DNA of 64,000 nt. Origin: Anaeramoeba ignava (Eukaryota; Metamonada; Anaeramoebidae). Positions 59,901 to 64,000 of the stretch are shown in pieces. The notes under the pieces were generated by a model. The model ran no database searches. It saw only the letters and a list, made by a program, of their open reading frames with translations, and was not told where the DNA came from. Every line of letters begins with the position of its first letter. Positions within the stretch are counted from its first letter, which is position 1. The stretch covers positions 310,001 to 374,000 of the forward strand of contig JAPDFW010000067.1 in assembly GCA_028826165.1 (NCBI GenBank), given 5' to 3'. The translations under genes and the position numbers were made by a program.

Positions 59901-61768
59901 GATTATTTTCATTGTTTTGATTATTTTCATTGTTTTGATTATTTTCATTATTTTCATTATTTTGATTATTTTCATCATTTTCATTATTTTCATTGTTTTC
60001 ATTATTTTGATTATTTTCATTGTTTTCATTATTTTGATTATTTTCATTATTTTCATTATTTTCATTATTTTCATTATTTTCATTATTTTCATCATTTTCA
60101 TTATTTTCATCATTTTCATTGTTTTCATTGTTTTGATTATTTTCATTATTTTGATTATTTTGATTATTTTCATTATTTTCATTATTTTCATCATTTCCAT
60201 TATTTTCATCATTTTCATTATTTTCATTATTTTCATTATTTTCATTATTTTCATTATTTTCATCATTTTGTGAATCCTTGTGATGATGTTTTTTATGATG
60301 TTTTTTATGATGTTTTTTATGATGTTTTTTCGTCTTCTTATTCTTATTCTTATTCTTATTCTTATTCTTATTCTTATTCTTATTCTTATTCTTATTCTTA
60401 TTCTTATTCTTATTCTTATTCTTATTCTTATTCTTATTCTTATTTTTATTTTTATTTTTATTCTTATTCTTATTCTTATTCTTATTCTTATTCTTATTCT
60501 TATTCTTATTCTTATTCTTGCATATTCCTTCTTTATTTTCAATACAGTGTATGACTTTTTCAGTTAATTCAGTTTGGAAATTCAAGATTTCTTCTTTTTC
60601 TTCCAATTTATTCCCTAAGAAAAGTGATTTTGCAAGTTTCGCGATTTTTGGAATTTGTTCATTTGAAATAAAATTTTCTTTCATATGTTGAATCATGTCC
60701 GATTGTTCAGGGTCTGTTTCTTCTCTAATTTTATTATCAATTTCTTTAATTTTTGTTTGGTACATTTCTTCAACGTTATGACTTAACTTGTATTTGACAT
60801 CCTGGCAATATTCTTGTCGTCCTTCTTGTGTTTTAATATTCAACATATTGAGAACACGATAAAGTTTGGAAATGACGAGTCCATTTATTTTGGCTCCTAT
60901 ATTGAAAACTGAACGAAAATTTCTATCTGTTTCGTATGAATCTTTGAAATTTTGTATAGCTTGACGAGTTTCTTGTGGTGATTTTCGGGATTTATATAAT
61001 GAATCTTGATTTTCCCCAGTATTTTTAGTTTTACTTTCTGTTTTTTTCTTCGAATTACTTGATTTTTCGCAAGATTCTTGTTTTGATTTCTCATTTTTGG
61101 GTTTTTCCACTTCATGATAATAAAGTCTTCTTCTAGTTTCTTTTAATTCTTCTTCCTTTTTCATGAGTTGTTTGTATAAATTTTCTTTCTCCGCTCGTAA
61201 ATCAAGAACTAATTTGGAATTTTCTAAATAAGAACCATCTTTTAGTCTCATGTTTTCTTCCATAGATTGCACTAATTTTCTTCTCAATTCTAAAATTTCA
61301 AGAGATAAAGCTTCTATCTCTTGTGATTTTTTGTTTACTAAAGTTTCAACTTTTTTCATTTGTGTCATCAATTTTTCTTCCATTTGTACATGCAAATCTA
61401 TATGAGCATCTTTTGAATAAGACAAATTAATCCATTTTTTGTTCGTTTCTTCTAAAATTTTGATTTGATTTTCCAATTCTTTATATTGAGTATTTAATTC
61501 CATTATTTGATCTTTTAATGTCTTTATTTTGTTCTTTTTCTTGATCTATCAAAAAAAGAGAATTAAAAAAAAATAAAAGGGAGAAAAACAAAAAATTTAC
61601 CATTTTTGCATTATCATTATAGCATCTTGAACAACAATATTTGCTCTTAATAGCTTCTTTGGAGCATTCTAGAAGAATTTGGGTTGGTTTTTTTCCTTTT
61701 TTTGGTTTCATTTTCCCACATATATAACAAAGACGAAGATTAGTTTTTTTTTTTTTGAAATTTTTCAT
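56941..61768 (-). CDS. zinc-finger / DDE transposase-like / Ulp1-like protease fusion
   Basis: 1590 residues; exons 61768-61601 and 61545-56941, phase 0, intron 55 nt. Order: a Cys-rich N-terminus (LCYICGKMKPKKG, then KSKYCCSRCY); coiled coil (about residues 60-190); NKNK and HHKK tracts; NNE/NNQ repeats; a transposase-like RNase-H region with HDTGFAHRNN (near 59660), LLDPWHV (near 59390) and SHCESFFSVLNLYRSKLTH (near 58930), giving plausible D, D and E catalytic residues and the D..H pair seen in Mutator/Kolobok/KDZ-type transposases; a second NNE tract; then a C-terminal C48 (Ulp1/SENP) fold with NHYVCFIVD (His near 57383) and DRAQCGIF (Cys near 57194). Transposases joined to Ulp1 domains are known in several eukaryotic DNA transposon groups. 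I see no flanking terminal inverted repeats, so it may be a host-adapted relic or the ends were missed. The family assignment is tentative. Confidence 0.65.
58490..58795 (-). repeat. coding NNE/NNQ nonamer tract, second
   Basis: Plus-strand nonamers ATTATTTTC and ATTATTTTG encode Asn-Asn-Glu/Gln repeats within the transposase-like ORF, between the RNase-H-like region and the Ulp1-like region. Confidence 0.85.
59785..60520 (-). repeat. coding NNE/NNQ and NK tracts, first
   Basis: 59785-60265 are ATTATTTTC nonamers (Asn-Asn-Glu). 60285-60325 are TTTTTTATGATG units (His-His-Lys-Lys). 60335-60520 are pure TTCTTA/TTTTTA hexamers (Asn-Lys). Three different repeat words follow each other without a break inside one exon. 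Confidence 0.85.
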
Positions 61769-62562
61769 TTTTTTTTTCAAAAAACAAATTGAAACAAAAT
61801 TGAAAGAGAAAAATAAAAGAAAACAAAAAAAAAGTTGTCAAAAAAAAAGTGAATATTGATCTGCCAGAAAAAAAAATATTTTTTTTATATTGTGTGATCT
61901 TTTAAATAAACAAAAAAAAAAAAAAGGAAAATACAAAAAATTGATTGATTAGAGGTAAATATTTTTCTTTTATTTTTCATTTAAACATGGCAGTTTTTGC
62001 ATGATATTAAAAGAAGAATATATCTTCAAATTAAAGCATGGAAAAAATAGCCAAAAAAAATTGTTTTTGTTGAAAAAAAAATTAAAAAAAAAAATTGCAC
62101 ATTCCTATAAAATTTTAATAAATTTTTTCAGTTATTTCGTGCTAACTTTTTCTGAGAATGCTGTTAGAATAAATATAAATGTTTCTTCTGTGTATTTCTA
62201 TTTATAATTTTTGAAAAAAAATGAATAAGAAAAAATGAATAAAAAAAAAAAAAATTTAAAATGAAATTGATGATAATCTTTTCTCAATTTTTTGATAAAA
62301 ATAAATTCACAATAGAAAAATCAATAAAAATAAAAGAAAATGACTGGGAAAAAATTTTTTGCTTTGGGGGAAGGCTTTTAAGAAAAAAAAATTTTTTTTG
62401 AAAGAAATAGAAAGATTTTTTTTTATTATTAATTTTAAATAAAGAAAAAGAAAAAGGAAAAGAAAAGGAAATTAAAATGAAAAATAAAACATTTTTTTTT
62501 GCTTATTTTTATTTTTTTATTTTTTTTTTCATTTTTTTTTTCATTTTTATTTTTATTATAAA
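61769..62562. other. 794-bp gap between divergent genes, no gene seen
   Basis: AT-rich, mostly non-repetitive. A small hairpin CTAAC..GTTAG occurs near 62142-62168, and TTTTTTTTTCATTTTTTTTTTCATTTTT at 62520-62547 is the promoter-like motif before the Prp16 gene. I found no snoRNA boxes, tRNA or credible coding exon. The gap flanks the transposase-like gene but shows no obvious inverted repeat with the other side. Confidence 0.5.
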
Positions 62563-64000
62563 ATGGAATTTTCTATTAATTCAGAAAGACTTGAAGAAAT
62601 TATTGAAGATGACGGTGGTTTAATTTTACCTCAAAAGAAAATAAAAATATAAATGAAAAATATAAATGGAAATATAAATAAAAATATAAATGAAAATATA
62701 AATAAAAATATAAATAAAAATATAAATGAAAATATAAATGAAAATTCAGATGAAAAGCATTCACATAAACATAGAGATGAAAAACATTCATATAGACATA
62801 GAGATGAAAAATATTCATATAAACATAGAGATGAAAAATATTCATATAAACATAGAAATGAAAATAATGATATTTCTACCAACTCAAGAAAACATAAGAA
62901 TTTATATTCAAATTCAAATGAAAAAAATTATAAAAATTATCCAAATTATTCATATTCAGATTCAAAATATTCAGATTCAAATGAAATAAATGAAAAATTA
63001 TCCAAATTATTCATATATTCAGATTCAAATTCAAAAATTCAAAATATTCAAAATATTCAAAATATTCAAATTATAAAAATGAAAAATTATTCAAATTATT
63101 CAAATTATTCAAATTCAAATAAAAAATGAAAAAAAATTATTCAAATGATTCAAACGAAACAAATGAAAAATCAAACAAAATTTCGAACACAAAAATATCG
63201 ACAAATTCAACCACCAACACACCTTTTCACACAGGAGGAGTTAATGAAAAACACTCCAACAAATAGAAGAAAGAAAAAAAGGAATGCAAAAGGAATCCAC
63301 TATTCAGAAATAAAAGAAAATCCAAAAAGAAAAAGAAAGCGGATGGGATATAAAAGACCCAAAATTAAAAACGAAAGTATCAGGAGAAGAACTAATAGAA
63401 ACACTTAAAAAAACATCATGGGATGGAAGAACACCACAAAGAAATAAAAACTCAGAATGGGATCCAACACCCCAAAGAAAACCATCTCAAACATTTGAAG
63501 CATATCGAACACCATTAGCAACGCCATCATACAAATACAACAAATGGTTCAGTCAAAACAAAGGCAACGTGAAAAAAACCACGAAGCCAAAGTTTCTCGA
63601 GAAAAAAGACGATGAAACTGACGAGGAGTTCGAAGAAAGATTGAAGGAATTTGAGGAAGCTGAGATCGATGTGGAGCGGAATTGGTACGATGCTGAAGAA
63701 TCAGGAGCTGTTGAATCAACTTCAAATACATTTTATGGAAAATTGGAAAAATTCGAATCTGTTGAACAATCTTTAGCTGTCAGACAAACACAAAAATTGA
63801 CAGCAAGACAAAACCAAATCAATCGAGAAAATGACAATTGGGAGGAAAACAGATTAATCACTAGTGGTGTTGTTGAAAGAACACAAAAGGAGGAAAACAC
63901 GCAAATAGAGCAGGATGAATCACGCATTAGCGTTATGGTTCATGATTTGAAACCGCCTTTTTTAGATGGAAGAATCGCATTTACAAAGCAAAAAGAACCT
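62563..64000 (+). CDS. DHX38: Prp16/DHX38 splicing helicase, N-terminal part, frame-broken
   Basis: Prp16 is the DEAH-box ATPase of the second splicing step. Only the N-terminal region lies in the window; the helicase core would be downstream. Evidence: ERLEEIIEDDGGLILP near the start resembles the N-terminal GGLI segment of DHX38; TPFHTGGVNEK matches TPSHPGGVSEE; then TPLATPSYKYNKW, RNWYDAEESG, NDNWEENRLITSGVV and MVHDLKPPFLDGRIAFTKQ match DHX38 closely and in order. The good block 63413-64000 is one open frame. Upstream the frame changes: a TAA at 62650, a slip in the A-run at 63121-63136, another near 63265 and one near 63320. All lie in A-rich or repeat sequence. Either the assembly has homopolymer errors here or this copy is decaying; the window cannot decide. 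An Asn-rich, DEKHSYKHR repeat region replaces the usual RS-like N-terminus. Confidence 0.75.
62655..62860 (+). repeat. AATATAAATAAA and 30-bp coding repeats in Prp16 N-terminus
   Basis: AATATAAATAAA/AATATAAATGAA dodecamers (Asn-Ile-Asn-Lys/Glu) are followed by four copies of a 30-bp unit GATGAAAAATATTCATATAA.. encoding DEKYSYKHR-like repeats at 62750-62860. Confidence 0.75.

Noticed and set aside
60270..60567. Tyr-Ser and Ile-Leu repeat ORFs on the plus strand
   Set aside because: Antisense of the Asn-Lys hexamer tract inside the transposase-like ORF.
56700..61990. Terminal inverted repeats around the transposase-like gene
   Set aside because: I compared the T/A-rich flanks by eye and found no convincing pair; a computed search could still find short ones.
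62001..62207. 68-residue ORF MILKEEYIFK..
   Set aside because: Short, A/T-driven composition, no homology recognised and no promoter-like motif; not supported as a gene.

Overview
The window is nuclear DNA from a very AT-rich protist. Evidence for this: spliced genes with GT..AG introns, single-gene transcription units on both strands, a tRNA-Asp with internal A and B boxes, a C/D-box snoRNA, and eukaryote-only proteins (CCT eta, separase, Rab3GAP, Fab1, WNK kinase, OSBP-related protein, a heterotrimeric G-protein gamma subunit, Prp16). Many proteins carry long Asn/Gln/Glu or Lys/Ser tracts. From memory this style (NQNENQ tracts, Ras-BTB proteins, several divergent actins) fits Anaeramoeba-like anaerobic amoebae best, but the taxon is an inference.

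Layout. 1-7500: 3' part of a telobox-Myb protein (+); then on the minus strand a nucleoplasmin-like protein split by a 2.8 kb satellite intron, an NF-YB-like histone-fold protein, and a Ras-like GTPase joined to two BTB domains across a frame break. 7630-13099 (+): G gamma, a C/D snoRNA, and a ZSWIM7/SWS1 homologue whose 4 kb intron holds a 1.36 kb element with inverted ends. 13237-20123 (+): Fab1/PIKfyve-like lipid kinase and a divergent actin. 21054-24121 (-): CCT7. 24265-26209 (+): secreted GH30 glucosylceramidase. 27090-29886 (-): OSBP-related protein. 30261-35669 (+): RAB3GAP1 in ten exons. 35789-42760 (-): separase with a low-complexity tail. 42850-49245: two copies of a block [163-bp satellite A, tRNA-Asp, ~145-bp satellite B], with a second divergent actin gene between them. 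49660-51740 (+): WNK kinase. 51926-56661 (-): helical protein, possibly DUF1765. 56941-61768 (-): zinc-finger/transposase/Ulp1-protease fusion. 62563-end (+): 5' part of a Prp16/DHX38 helicase gene with several frame breaks.

General features. Introns fall into two classes: plain ones of about 55-140 nt, and expanded ones of about 380-4000 nt, each filled with its own simple repeat of 6-12 bp. Related repeat words occur inside coding exons, where they make the N/Q/E/K/S tracts. A T-rich motif around TTTTTCATTTTT lies just upstream of most start codons and of the snoRNA, and looks like a core promoter. I derived splice sites by hand from reading frames and homology remembered for each family; nearly all junctions keep phase exactly. 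Exceptions (telobox protein, GTPase-BTB, Fab1, Prp16) are flagged.
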